Below are positions 8,349 to 17,249 of a DNA stretch of 64,000 nt, one piece after another. Position 1 is the first letter of the stretch; every line of letters starts with the position of its first letter. This DNA is from Arthrobacter_B sp038069765 (GTDB lineage: Bacteria > Actinomycetota > Actinomycetes > Actinomycetales > Micrococcaceae). The DNA lies in assembly GCF_038069765.1 (NCBI RefSeq), contig NZ_JBBPFS010000007.1:115897-179896 (forward strand), read 5' to 3'. A model generated the notes under the pieces. That model ran no database searches. It was not told the origin of the DNA and saw nothing but the letters and a program-made list of their open reading frames with translations. The position numbers were made by a program, and so were the translations under genes.

Positions 8349-8957
8349 TTACGTCCGTCCGAGGCGGCGTGCAGCCACCGCGGCATGGGGGCGCCGGCCG
8401 GTGTCGGCCCGTCGATGGGTTTCGAGCACTTCAAACCCTGCTGCCGTCACTTTTGAGACCAGCTCGTCCACCGGCCAGTAGTACGCCGGCATCATTGCAT
8501 GAGGGAAACGTTCAACCTCAGGACCTTCAAAGAATCCGGTCAGCAGGGCCCCGCCCGGACGCAGGCAACGGGCGAATTCCGCCAGGACAGCCGGGAGCTC
8601 GGCGGGCTCCAGATGAATCATTGAATACCAGGCGAAGATCCCGCCGAGCGAGCTGTCCTCCACCCCCAGATCCTCCAGCGAGCCGACACGAAACGGAAAC
8701 CCCGGAGACAGTTCCGCGGCCAGCGCCACAAACTCGGAAACCACGTCCAGGCCCTCAACCCGGGCGCCGTGTTCGGCCAGGAACCGAGTCCAGTGACCGG
8801 GGCCGCACCCGGCGTCGACAACCGGCCCCTTCAGCCCGGCTGCCCAGGCCGCAACCAGCTCGCGGTCCGCGGGATGGGTGTGTTCGATGCTGCCGACTGC
8901 CGTCCGGTACTCCAGCGCCCTCGGGCCGTACGCGGAGCGCACGGCGTCATGGTTCAC
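8349..8957 (-). CDS. class I SAM-dependent methyltransferase
   Basis: A Rossmann-fold methyltransferase of 202 aa. SAM-binding motif I is VVDAGCGPGHWTRFL (about residues 38-52), the acidic end of strand 2 is GLDVV, and motif IV falls near FAWYSMIHLEP. The GTG start at 8957 has GGAG seven bases upstream and overlaps the end of the ArsR-type regulator by 11 bases, so the two are translationally coupled. The open frame upstream of this GTG is read-through within the regulator gene. The substrate is unknown; the family is wide (small molecules more likely than macromolecules). Confidence 0.88.
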   Translation of the reverse strand: MNHDAVRSAYGPRALEYRTAVGSIEHTHPADRELVAAWAAGLKGPVVDAGCGPGHWTRFLAEHGARVEGLDVVSEFVALAAELSPGFPFRVGSLEDLGVEDSSLGGIFAWYSMIHLEPAELPAVLAEFARCLRPGGALLTGFFEGPEVERFPHAMMPAYYWPVDELVSKVTAAGFEVLETHRRADTGRRPHAAVAARRLGRT

Positions 8958-9555
8958 GCAGATCTCCGTCGGCGGGCATCCCGGAAGCAGCCGGAGTTTC
9001 GGAAACGGGTGCCGCGTTTCCGGGCTCCGAAACGCCGGCGCGGTACATGGCGGAGAAGAATCCATATTTCTGCACACCTTCGCCGTGCCGGGTGCCGGCA
9101 TACTCGCTGATCAGGGCAGAGAGCCTGCCCTGGAAGTCGGAGCGCTGGGCGTCGGAGAGGTACAGCGTCACGCTGGTTTCGGAGTGCCGCCCCGACTCCG
9201 GTGCCAGCCGGTAGTTCTCCAACGCCGACTCGAGGATCGCCGGACCCACCAGCGCGGATTCGGGCAGCGCAGGATTGAAGGTCAGCCCGAGTGTCTTGCC
9301 CGTTGCCCGGTAGGGGATTTCCCTCGCGTTCCGGGCTCCGGCACGCACCGGCTCCGCAGCGGTGAACCCGTGTTCGGTCAGCAGCTGCAGATGATGAAGT
9401 GTCGCCCCGGGCGTGGAGCCCAGGCGCTCGGCGATTTCCTTGTTGGTCAGGGTCTCCCCGCGCAGGACCTGGAGGATCCGAATCCGCAGCGGATGGGCCA
9501 CCGCCTTGGCCTCGTCCGCCGTCGCTTCCCTCCGCTGCACCGGTTCACTGTCCAC
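8947..9555 (-). CDS. ArsR-family winged-helix transcriptional regulator
   Basis: Residues 15-85 form an ArsR/HTH_20-type winged helix (AVAHPLRIRILQVLRGETLT, then NKEIAERLGSTPGATLHHLQ recognition helix). No metal-binding cysteine motif (CxC) is present, so it is probably not a metal sensor. The C-terminal half (about residues 90-170) is a domain shared by HTH_20 regulators of unknown ligand, ending in a short Pro/Ala-rich tail. It is upstream of and coupled to the methyltransferase. It probably regulates its own operon. Confidence 0.87.
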   Translation of the reverse strand: MDSEPVQRREATADEAKAVAHPLRIRILQVLRGETLTNKEIAERLGSTPGATLHHLQLLTEHGFTAAEPVRAGARNAREIPYRATGKTLGLTFNPALPESALVGPAILESALENYRLAPESGRHSETSVTLYLSDAQRSDFQGRLSALISEYAGTRHGEGVQKYGFFSAMYRAGVSEPGNAAPVSETPAASGMPADGDLREP

Positions 9556-9579
9556 CGTGCCGAGTATAGGCCGCAGGAG

Positions 9580-11700
9580 CTAGCCCAACCGGCCGGTCAG
9601 GGCCTCCCACAGGAACTCGTAGGACATGGCGTACATGCGGGCCGCCTGGCGGTTGTCCGAGGCTCCGGCGTGGCCGCCCTCAAGGGCCTCATGGAACCAG
9701 ACGTTCTGCACCCCCATGGCCTTCATGCGCGCGGCCATTTTCCGGGCCTGCACCGGGCCGACGCGGTCGTCGCTGGTGGCCGTCCAAATCAGCGTGGGAG
9801 GGTAGTCGGCGTCCTCCTTGAGCAGGTGATAGGGGGAGAAGGTCTTCACGAACTCCCACTGCTTCGGATCATCCGGATCGCCGTATTCGGCAATCCACGA
9901 GTATCCGGCGGAGAGCTTGGTATAGCGGCGCATGTCCAGCAGCGGCACGCCGCAGGACACGGCGCCGAACAGGTGCGGATAGGTGGTGAGCATGTTGCCC
10001 ACCAGCAGTCCGCCGTTGCTGCGGCCCGTGCAGCCCAAGTGCTTCCGCGAGGTGACGCCGCGGTCCGTCAGATCCCGGGCAACGGCGGCAAAATCCTCAT
10101 AGGCGCGGTGCCTGTTTTCCTGCAGTGCTGCGCGGTGCCAGTCGGGTCCGTATTCACCGCCCCCGCGGATATTCGCCAGCACGTACACGCCCGAACGCTT
10201 CACCCCGCCGTCATCGGTGAAGCTGCGCTCCAGCCAGCCGCGACCCACCACGCCGCTGTAGGTAGGCGTCAGCGCCTGTTCAAAACCGCCGTAGCCGTTC
10301 AGCAGCGTGGGGTTGCCGCCGTCGAGCACCAGGTCCTTCGGTCCCACCTGGAAGTACGGCACCCGGGTGCCGTCGGCTGACACGGCAAAGTGCTGTTCCA
10401 CGGTGCAGGCGGAGGAGTCAAAAAACGACGGCGACTCCTTCACGACTGCAGCGGAACCGCCGGCGCTGCCCAGGGTTCCGCGGGACAGAGTGGACGGCGT
10501 CAGGAACCCGGTGCTGACCAGCCAGTAGTCGTTGCCGGCTTCCTCGTCTTCGTCGTCGACGCCGTATGCGTCCACGGTGTGCAGCGGCGGGCAGGCGTCC
10601 AGGACCTTCGCCTTCCAGCCGTTGGCCGGGTCCAGCACCGAAATCTCGGAGGACACATCGCGCAGCAGGTTCAGCAGCAGCTGGTCCCGTGTCCAGCTCC
10701 ATGACTGGAGGGACGTTGCAGGATCAGGCGTAAACAAAGTGGCCAGCTTCCGGTTGCCCGAAAGGAAATCTTCCAAATCCGCGGCCAGCAGTGAACCGGC
10801 GGAATGCACGACGCCGTCGAGCTCCCAGTCCTTGCGGGGGCGCAGCACCAGCCACTGCCGGTGCACATCAACATTCACATCCAGGGGAACATCCAGGCGC
10901 ACCCACTGCCCGTTCCGCCGCAGGAACGTGGAGCTGTTGTAGAAGTCGACGATGTCCACGGCGAGGTCCCGTTCAAAACCGGGCGTTTGGTCGCGGGCCA
11001 CCACTGCCATCATGTGGTCCTCGGGAACTTCGAAATACGGCTCGGCATCGGCCAGGGCCATGCCGCGGCGCAGGATCCGGCTGGTGCGCGGGTAGGAGGA
11101 GGAAGTCATGGAACCGGGACCGAAATCGGTGCCTACGTACAACACGTCCGGCCCGGCCCAGCTGATCCGGTTCTTGGCGGCCGGAATGTCGAATCCGTCC
11201 GGCACAAACCCGCGGTCGACGACGTCGAACTCACGGTAGCGGGCGGCGTCGCCGCCGTCGGGGGAGAGGACCACCAGGGCACGCCGGTACGTTGATCCGT
11301 CTGACGGGCGCAGGAATGCGGATCCGCCCCAGACCCACTCCGTGCCCTCGGTGCGGCTGAGTTCGTCCACGTCCAGCAGGATTTCCCACTGCGGATCCTC
11401 GGAGCAGTAACTTTCCCAGATGGTGCGCCGCCACAGGCCCTTGGGATGCTCGGCATCGCGCCAGAAGTTGTAGTAGTACTCGCCCCGCTTGGCCACCATG
11501 GGAATGCGGTCCGTGGAATCGAGGACTTCGAGCAGCCGCTTTTCCGTCTGCTCGAATCCGGTTTCCGCCAACAGATCCTCGGTGACTTTGTTTTCACCGC
11601 GAACCCAGTCCAGCTGCCTGTGCCCGTAAATATCCTCAAGCCACAGGAATTCGTCATCAGCGGAGGGGCCTGCGGACAGATCGGAAGTCGAGGAAGTCAT
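9580..11700 (-). CDS. prolyl oligopeptidase family serine peptidase (S9A)
   Basis: Cleaves short peptides after proline. At 706 aa it has the full family length: an N-terminal cap and seven-bladed propeller (about residues 75-410) and a C-terminal alpha/beta hydrolase. The nucleophile is Ser in GRSNGGLLVGN, the acid is Asp in SDDRVGPVQARKMA and the base is His in EGGHAGASDN. There is no signal peptide, so it is cytoplasmic. The N-terminus resembles actinobacterial homologues (DDEFLWLEDIYG). It is a single-gene unit, with only 24 bases to the ArsR gene downstream. Confidence 0.94.
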   Translation of the reverse strand: MTSSTSDLSAGPSADDEFLWLEDIYGHRQLDWVRGENKVTEDLLAETGFEQTEKRLLEVLDSTDRIPMVAKRGEYYYNFWRDAEHPKGLWRRTIWESYCSEDPQWEILLDVDELSRTEGTEWVWGGSAFLRPSDGSTYRRALVVLSPDGGDAARYREFDVVDRGFVPDGFDIPAAKNRISWAGPDVLYVGTDFGPGSMTSSSYPRTSRILRRGMALADAEPYFEVPEDHMMAVVARDQTPGFERDLAVDIVDFYNSSTFLRRNGQWVRLDVPLDVNVDVHRQWLVLRPRKDWELDGVVHSAGSLLAADLEDFLSGNRKLATLFTPDPATSLQSWSWTRDQLLLNLLRDVSSEISVLDPANGWKAKVLDACPPLHTVDAYGVDDEDEEAGNDYWLVSTGFLTPSTLSRGTLGSAGGSAAVVKESPSFFDSSACTVEQHFAVSADGTRVPYFQVGPKDLVLDGGNPTLLNGYGGFEQALTPTYSGVVGRGWLERSFTDDGGVKRSGVYVLANIRGGGEYGPDWHRAALQENRHRAYEDFAAVARDLTDRGVTSRKHLGCTGRSNGGLLVGNMLTTYPHLFGAVSCGVPLLDMRRYTKLSAGYSWIAEYGDPDDPKQWEFVKTFSPYHLLKEDADYPPTLIWTATSDDRVGPVQARKMAARMKAMGVQNVWFHEALEGGHAGASDNRQAARMYAMSYEFLWEALTGRLG

Positions 11701-11765
11701 GTGCCCATCCTAGGACGCCCGTCACGCCGGCCGCCCGGACTTCGAAAACGGCGTCGGGACGTGTC

Positions 11766-12116
11766 TCAGGCAGGGATGCTGCGGACGTAGAGAAGTGCTT
11801 CCCGGGCAAAAGCCGTCCAGGCCGTGAGCGTCGCATCGGAGTCGGTCCCCGCCGGCACCTCGACCCATTCCCGCATGGTCCGCTTGCCGATCGTCACCGG
11901 GCCGGCAATGCCTTCGGCCTGCAGAGCTGCGGCGCGTGCCCGGGGGAGTTTGAGGATCAGGCTGTCCCCGGAACTCGAACCGAGGAACGCGAGAACCTTC
12001 TTTCCGGTCCGCAGCGCCGGACTCCGGAACATTGTCCCGACCGCTACCGGCCCGTCGTCCTGCAGGGCGCGCTCAATGTCGTGCAGTAAATCCTGTACAT
12101 CCCGCGAAACCGGCAT
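11766..12116 (-). CDS. TfoX/MmcQ-like small domain protein
   Basis: A 116-aa protein. The core GTMFRSPALRTGKKVLAFLG, then SLILKLPRARAAALQAEG and later GKRTMREWVEV, matches the pattern of TfoX N-terminal/MmcQ-YjbR-like domains (MF motif, KLP-R, MREWV). The start is ATG at 12116 with GGAGG 10 bases upstream; the longer open frame runs into the divergent promoter region. In these families the biochemical role is poorly known; one branch is linked to competence in gamma-proteobacteria, which should not be assumed here. Family assignment is by eye. Confidence 0.65.
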   Translation of the reverse strand: MPVSRDVQDLLHDIERALQDDGPVAVGTMFRSPALRTGKKVLAFLGSSSGDSLILKLPRARAAALQAEGIAGPVTIGKRTMREWVEVPAGTDSDATLTAWTAFAREALLYVRSIPA

Positions 12117-12255
12117 GAGGGCGTTTCCTCCAAACGGGAGTCCGGCCAAGGTGATGCGATGGTACGCCAATGCCCGGACGGGCAACAGCGCCGGGCGACG
12201 CGGCTGACTGTTCCGGCATGGTGGCCCCGCGGTACGGGCCGGATACTCTTGAGGC

Positions 12256-14292
12256 ATGACGAATACACAGAGCTTTCAGGTGGCCGTGATAGGAGCGGGT
12301 CCGCGTGGAATCTCTGTAGTGGAGCGGACACTGGCGGGATATCTTGCGCTGGCGCCGCAGGACAGGCCAGAGCTGGGCATCACCGTCATCGATCCGTTCA
12401 ACCCGGGCCCGGGCCACGTGTGGCGCACCGGGCAGTCACGCCTGTTCCTGATGAACACCCCCTCTCTTTTTCCCACGGTCGTTCCGGCCGGAGCTACGGC
12501 CGCGGAGCTGGCAGCCTCTCCCACCGGGCTCTCCTTTGACCAGTGGCGAATCCTGATGGCCGATCCGGACACCGGCGTCCACTCCGGTCTGTCTGCCGGG
12601 GACCGGGAAGAACTGGCCGCACTCACTGCCGGCGCGTTTCCCAGCCGGGCGCTTTACGGGCGGTACCTGGAGTGGACCTACGCCCGCCTCGAGGAGGCGG
12701 CTGCTGCTGCGGGAGTACAGCTGCAGCACGTACGGGCCGAAGTCCTCAGCCTGGCCAGGCGTGGGTCCGGCCCGGGCTGGACGCTGGAGGCGGCAGGGGA
12801 AGGCACCCTGGCCGCAGACGCCGTCGTCCTCGCCCTGGGCCACCTGCCCGCCGCCCTCAGTGCCGAACAGGACCGGCTGCGCGACGCCGCCGACCGGCAC
12901 AACCTGCGCTACCTTCCCCCTGCTGTGCCCTCGGATGTGGATTTCTCCGTGCTTCCGGCCGGCGAACCGGTGCTGGTGCGCGGTCTGGGCCTCAACTTTT
13001 TCGACATCATGATCCAGGTAACCGTGGGCCGCGGAGGACGTTTTGTGCCCAGCGGACAGCCGGCCGGCCGTGCGCTGCGGTACGAAGCCGGCGGGCGCGA
13101 GCCCATTCTGGTGGCAGCCTCGCGCCGCGGGACGCCGTACCGGGCGAAAGCCCGCCTGGACACGTATGTGCCGCGCAGTGTGAAGCTGCGCTATTTCACC
13201 GAAGAGGCCGCGGCCGTGTTTCGGAACGAGGGCATCCTGCCCGGCTTCGACCATGACCTGTGGCCCCTGCTGCACCGGGATGCCGTCTGGGCGTATTACT
13301 CCACCCTGGCACGGGTGGCTCCGGATGAGCTGTCGGCTCCGGCCGCCGTATTCCTGGACGAGCTGCGTGCCGCCCTGGACCTGCCCGGTCCGGAGTGGGA
13401 TGCGGCGAAGGAAAAAGTCCTGGACCGGTTTGTCCCCGCCCACCGGCGCACCAATCTGGAAGCGCTGGCCCAGCCGCTCGGCCGGCGCCCCTATGCCGGG
13501 GCAAAGGACCTCGACGACGCCGTCCTCGCCTATCTGGAGGCTGACGCCGCCGGTTCCGCCGCGGGCGAGGACGACCCGCTGAAGATGGCTATCGGTGCGC
13601 TCAACGCCGGACGCACCGTGCTGAAAACCATTGTGGCCGACGGCGGACTCGCCGAAGCGTCCTGGCTTACCGAACTGCGCGGCTGGTTTGAGCCGCTCGT
13701 GGAAGGCCTGGCGAGCGGACCGCCGCCGGAGCGGATCGAACAGCTGGCAGCCCTGGTGCGTGCCGGCCTCGTGCACTTTGTCGGTCCCGATCCGCGCTTT
13801 GACGTGGATGAAGCCCGCGGAGTGTTCACCGGAGCTTCACCGTGGACGGGCACTGAATATGCGGCAAAAACCCTGGTGGAAGCAATGATGCCCGCCAACC
13901 GGGTGGACCGGAACATTTCGCCGCTGCTCGGGGGCATGCTCCGGGACGGACTTGCCCGCCCCAAGGTGATGATGGCCGCCGACGGCACGGCAGTGGTGAC
14001 GCCCGGACTCGATGTGACGCTGCCGCCGTACCGGCCGGTGGGCATCAGCGGCGATCCGCAGGAAGACCTCTACGTGCTGGGGCTGCAGCTGTCATCGGTC
14101 CAGTGGGGGACAGCCATTGCCGCAGAGGCAGGATCTCCTGCCCGGGCCGGGGCGCGTACGGTCCGCGATGCGGATGACATCGCCGCCGCACTGCTGGCTT
14201 CGGCGGCCCGCGGAGGCGGCAGCAGCGGTGCCGGCACGGCGGACGGCCGGCAGCTGGCGGCCACCCTTCCCGGCGGAACACCCCGGGGCTAA
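12256..14292 (+). CDS. FAD/NAD(P)-binding protein (NAD_binding_9 type)
   Basis: A 678-aa protein beginning with a Rossmann dinucleotide motif, VAVIGAGPRGISVVERTLAG (residues 9-28). The segments NPGPGHVWRTGQ and the second strand ADAVVLALGHLP are typical of the PF13454-type FAD-NAD(P) family found in actinobacteria and some fungi. The middle region (residues 300-500) is alpha-helical with no known domain. No signal peptide or membrane segment. The partner and substrate are unknown; flavin monooxygenase-like chemistry is possible but not shown. Confidence 0.82.
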   Translation: MTNTQSFQVAVIGAGPRGISVVERTLAGYLALAPQDRPELGITVIDPFNPGPGHVWRTGQSRLFLMNTPSLFPTVVPAGATAAELAASPTGLSFDQWRILMADPDTGVHSGLSAGDREELAALTAGAFPSRALYGRYLEWTYARLEEAAAAAGVQLQHVRAEVLSLARRGSGPGWTLEAAGEGTLAADAVVLALGHLPAALSAEQDRLRDAADRHNLRYLPPAVPSDVDFSVLPAGEPVLVRGLGLNFFDIMIQVTVGRGGRFVPSGQPAGRALRYEAGGREPILVAASRRGTPYRAKARLDTYVPRSVKLRYFTEEAAAVFRNEGILPGFDHDLWPLLHRDAVWAYYSTLARVAPDELSAPAAVFLDELRAALDLPGPEWDAAKEKVLDRFVPAHRRTNLEALAQPLGRRPYAGAKDLDDAVLAYLEADAAGSAAGEDDPLKMAIGALNAGRTVLKTIVADGGLAEASWLTELRGWFEPLVEGLASGPPPERIEQLAALVRAGLVHFVGPDPRFDVDEARGVFTGASPWTGTEYAAKTLVEAMMPANRVDRNISPLLGGMLRDGLARPKVMMAADGTAVVTPGLDVTLPPYRPVGISGDPQEDLYVLGLQLSSVQWGTAIAAEAGSPARAGARTVRDADDIAAALLASAARGGGSSGAGTADGRQLAATLPGGTPRG

Positions 14293-14345
14293 GTTCGCCC
14301 AGCGCGGCTCGCACATTTTCCGGCCGGCAGCGTCATACTGGGGCG

Positions 14346-15566
14346 ATGTCTACTGGTGCGGTGTCCCGGGGAACTGAAAAGGCGAAACGCCGTCATGGGG
14401 CAGCGCTGCTTGCCGCCGGTTTCACCAACGGCCCGGCTGCCCTGATCGATTTCCTGATCCCGCTCTGGGCAGGCCTGGCCCTCGGAGCGGAAGCGGCGCA
14501 GATTGGGCTGCTGGTCGCCGCGGAACTGCTGGTCTCCGTGGTTGTGCGTCCGGTTGCGGGCCGGCTGGCCGACACCCGGGAGCGGCGGACGCTCGCCGGC
14601 GTTGGCGCCCTCATCTACGGCTTGTCCTGCTGCGGATACGCGGTTGCCGACAGCCTTGCCGCAGCTTACGCCGCGGCGGGGCTCGGCGGTGTCGGCGGAG
14701 CCCTGCTGTGGGTCTCGCTGCGCGCGATCGTGAGTGAACGCCTGGCAGTGGACTCCGGAGCGTTCGCCCGCCTGATGTCGGTGCAGGAAACGGGAACGTG
14801 GGTGGCGTTCGTCGCCGGGTTGACGCTGCTGGGACGAACCGACCTTTTTGAGCCGGTCCTCCTGGCCTGCGCCGGTGCGTGCCTGATCGGCGCCGTGATG
14901 CTCTTCGCCAGTCCGTCCCGCACCGCTCCCAAAGACGCCGGCCGCAGTGGCCGCGAGATGACTACCCGTGCAGTAACCCGGCGGGTGCGGCCGATGCTGA
15001 TCGCGTCCGGGGCTACTGCGGCGGCTGAAGCGGCCGTGTCCATCCTGTTGCTGCTCCACCTGCAGCGCGGATTCGGGCTCGGGGTCATTGAGACGGCCTA
15101 TGTGTTCCTGCCCGGCGCCGTCGCCCTGGCCGTGCTGCCTCCGCTGCTGCACAAAGTCGTTGTACGGACCGGACGCCGGCGCGCCGTCATAGCTGCTTCC
15201 GTAGCCAGCGCGGCCTTTGCCGCTTCCCTGGCCTGGGCGTCCAGTCCGGTGATGATCGCGGCCCTGTGGATCCTGAGCGGGCTGGCCTGGGCCGTGCTGA
15301 TGCCCATCGAACAGGCGGTTGTGGCCGAAGCGGTGCCGGACAGTGTGGGCAGCGCGATGGGCGTCTACACGGCGGTGGGGCTGCTGAGCGCCGCGGCGGG
15401 CGCACTGGCGGCGGGTTTCGTCTATGACTACGTGTCCTGGCAGGCAGCCTGCCTGGTTTCGGCGGCCATGATCCTGTCCGGTGCAGTACTGGGCCCGTGG
15501 GCACTCCGCCGCCTGGGCGTTGACGATATTCCCATGGAAGACACGGTCCCGGCCCCGCCCGGGTAG
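14346..15566 (+). CDS. MFS transporter
   Basis: A major facilitator superfamily carrier of 406 aa with about 12 predicted membrane segments. The loop 2-3 signature reads PVAGRLADTRERR (matching the G-x-L-a-D-r-x-G-r-k/r pattern), followed by several long Ala/Leu/Gly helices. The architecture resembles drug or metabolite efflux members. The substrate is not predictable. It follows the FAD-binding protein by 53 bases and ends 10 bases before the convergent VOC gene. Confidence 0.9.
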   Translation: MSTGAVSRGTEKAKRRHGAALLAAGFTNGPAALIDFLIPLWAGLALGAEAAQIGLLVAAELLVSVVVRPVAGRLADTRERRTLAGVGALIYGLSCCGYAVADSLAAAYAAAGLGGVGGALLWVSLRAIVSERLAVDSGAFARLMSVQETGTWVAFVAGLTLLGRTDLFEPVLLACAGACLIGAVMLFASPSRTAPKDAGRSGREMTTRAVTRRVRPMLIASGATAAAEAAVSILLLLHLQRGFGLGVIETAYVFLPGAVALAVLPPLLHKVVVRTGRRRAVIAASVASAAFAASLAWASSPVMIAALWILSGLAWAVLMPIEQAVVAEAVPDSVGSAMGVYTAVGLLSAAAGALAAGFVYDYVSWQAACLVSAAMILSGAVLGPWALRRLGVDDIPMEDTVPAPPG

Positions 15567-15576
15567 GAAAAACTCC

Positions 15577-16083
15577 TCAGGGGTTGGGGACGTTTATGCC
15601 CATTGAGCGCAGCGAATCGGCCTGCCCGCCCGACGGATCCAGTGCCCGGCCGGCAGTGAAGATGACCCGCGTGTTCTCCGGCGTGGTGATCTCCAGGTCC
15701 GCGGTGTTCCACGGGGTGAAACGCGGACCGTCAACGCATCCGGGCACGAGTTCGGTGCACGCCGCGGCAATGCCCTCGATCTCGCTTTCCACGCAGGCGA
15801 AACTCACCGTCAGCGAGGGGCGGCCGGCTACGCCGTCGGCCGGGACAAGCAGCGCGTCCTGAAACGCCCACCGGCGCAGGTGGGTCAGCTGGCCGGGAAT
15901 GGTAAACAGGTCGATAAAACCCAGACCGTGAATCCAAAAGTCCACCGATGCCGCCAGGTCCTCGGTGGGCACGGTGACGAACATGGGCATGCCGTAAATG
16001 CCGCGGTATACCGGCGGCGGAACCGCGTCGGGTCCCGGTGCGGGGACGGGGCTGATGTCAAAGGAGTTGAAGTTTTTGCTCAT
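15577..16083 (-). CDS. VOC-family (glyoxalase-like) protein
   Basis: A 168-aa vicinal-oxygen-chelate fold protein. The pattern MFVTVPTEDLAASVDFWIHG, followed by GLGF, is the classic start of a glyoxalase/bleomycin-resistance module; the second half holds LTVSFACVESEIEGIAAAC and DLEITTPENTRVIFTAGR. The likely metal-binding Glu is in the ITTPEN segment, but a complete triad cannot be confirmed by eye. ATG at 16083 replaces a longer open frame that lacks family similarity. The substrate is unknown. Confidence 0.82.
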   Translation of the reverse strand: MSKNFNSFDISPVPAPGPDAVPPPVYRGIYGMPMFVTVPTEDLAASVDFWIHGLGFIDLFTIPGQLTHLRRWAFQDALLVPADGVAGRPSLTVSFACVESEIEGIAAACTELVPGCVDGPRFTPWNTADLEITTPENTRVIFTAGRALDPSGGQADSLRSMGINVPNP

Positions 16084-16124
16084 GCCCCACAGTCTGCAGG
16101 TTGACGCAGCGTCAGGGTCAAGCG

Positions 16125-17036
16125 CTACTGGGCCGGACCGCCGCCGGTGAACCGCCGGAGCATCCGGCAGAACGCCACGCTGTTTTCGGTGGGCCACCAG
16201 TGTCCGCCGTCGACCGGGCTGATCCGCAGGTCCCGGACTTCCGTGCCGAGTCCGTCCGTCAGCCGCGGCGAGAGGAACGGATCATGCAGCGGCACCAGCA
16301 CATGCACGGGAACCTCGACGCGCGGCAGCGGTGACCGGCCCGAGACGCCCGATCCCAGCAGGTTGGCGCGGTAGAGCTGCAGGCCGCGGACCGCATTGTC
16401 CGTGGCGGTTTCCGCGGTGGTGCCGGCCCGCCGGGCATAGCGCGGTCCCAGCACGCGCCACAGGGCTTCCGGCAGGACCGGAAGCTGGAAGAAAGCGACA
16501 TAAGTGCTCCGCAGCGCCTGCCCTGCGGCAAGAAGCCACCGGCGCGGATCGCGGACGCACTGCGAAAACCAGCGGTGCAGGTGCCCGATGTCCGGCCCGG
16601 AAATGCTGGTGAAGCTGAGGATCCTGCCGGCGGCGCGGGCATCCCGAACGGCGGCCCAGCACTGGATCGAACCCCAGTCGTGGCCGACCACGTGAACCGG
16701 TCCGCCGGCCTGCTCCAGTACGGCGTAGAAGTCCTCAACCAGCACCGGCAGCCGGTACGGCGCCAGCGGGCTGCCACCGTTCCCCGGCGGAACCTCGGCT
16801 GTTGGTGCGTCAGCGTCCGCGGCAAGCCGGGAAGCCCCTGCATTGCGGGTGTCGTAGGCGATCACATGATGATCGGCGGCCAGATCGTCGATGACGCTGC
16901 GGAAGATGGTGTGATCATCGGGATAGCCGTGGACCAGCAGGACCGTGGGTGTCCCCGGTTCCGCAGGCAGTCCGTACTCGAAGACGGCCAGCCGGGCGCC
17001 GTCGTTCTCCACCGTGTGTTGCCTGCTTGCCGGCAT
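16125..17036 (-). CDS. alpha/beta hydrolase, epoxide hydrolase-like
   Basis: A 303-aa alpha/beta hydrolase. The oxyanion motif is HGYPDD (near residue 36), and the nucleophile elbow is GHDWGS, with Asp in place of Ser, as in epoxide hydrolases and haloalkane dehalogenases. The C-terminal His is in DGGHWWPTEN. A cap domain fills residues 130-220. ATG at 17036 has AGGAG six bases upstream. The D-W-G elbow argues for epoxide hydrolase over esterase; fluoroacetate or haloalkane dehalogenation are alternatives. It is a single gene, convergent with nothing. Confidence 0.85.
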   Translation of the reverse strand: MPASRQHTVENDGARLAVFEYGLPAEPGTPTVLLVHGYPDDHTIFRSVIDDLAADHHVIAYDTRNAGASRLAADADAPTAEVPPGNGGSPLAPYRLPVLVEDFYAVLEQAGGPVHVVGHDWGSIQCWAAVRDARAAGRILSFTSISGPDIGHLHRWFSQCVRDPRRWLLAAGQALRSTYVAFFQLPVLPEALWRVLGPRYARRAGTTAETATDNAVRGLQLYRANLLGSGVSGRSPLPRVEVPVHVLVPLHDPFLSPRLTDGLGTEVRDLRISPVDGGHWWPTENSVAFCRMLRRFTGGGPAQ

Positions 17037-17170
17037 GTGGCTCTCCTCTTCCCGCTGGTGCTGGTGCAGCATCCTCTCAGATGTGAAGGCAGATGAGAAC
17101 GGGTGCCCCCGGGTCCGCCGGCAGGGACGGCAACACGGTACGGCAACTCGGTACGGGCAACACGGTAACG

Positions 17171-17211
17171 ACGACGGCGGCCCACACCTCAGAGGTGCGG
17201 GCCGCCGTCGT
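17171..17211 (-). terminator. long hairpin downstream of the aldehyde dehydrogenase
   Basis: A 13-bp perfect stem (ACGACGGCGGCCC and its complement) encloses a second short hairpin (CACCTC/GAGGTG). It lies 38 bases past the dehydrogenase stop. There is no T-run on either side, so termination is inferred from strength and position only. Confidence 0.5.
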
Positions 17212-17249
17212 GCAAATCAGCTCGTTGCCGAGGCCGATACGCTACCGGA

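Noticed and set aside
8878..10380. 500-residue plus-strand open frame
   Set aside because: Antisense to the ArsR and prolyl oligopeptidase genes, which carry full motif sets.
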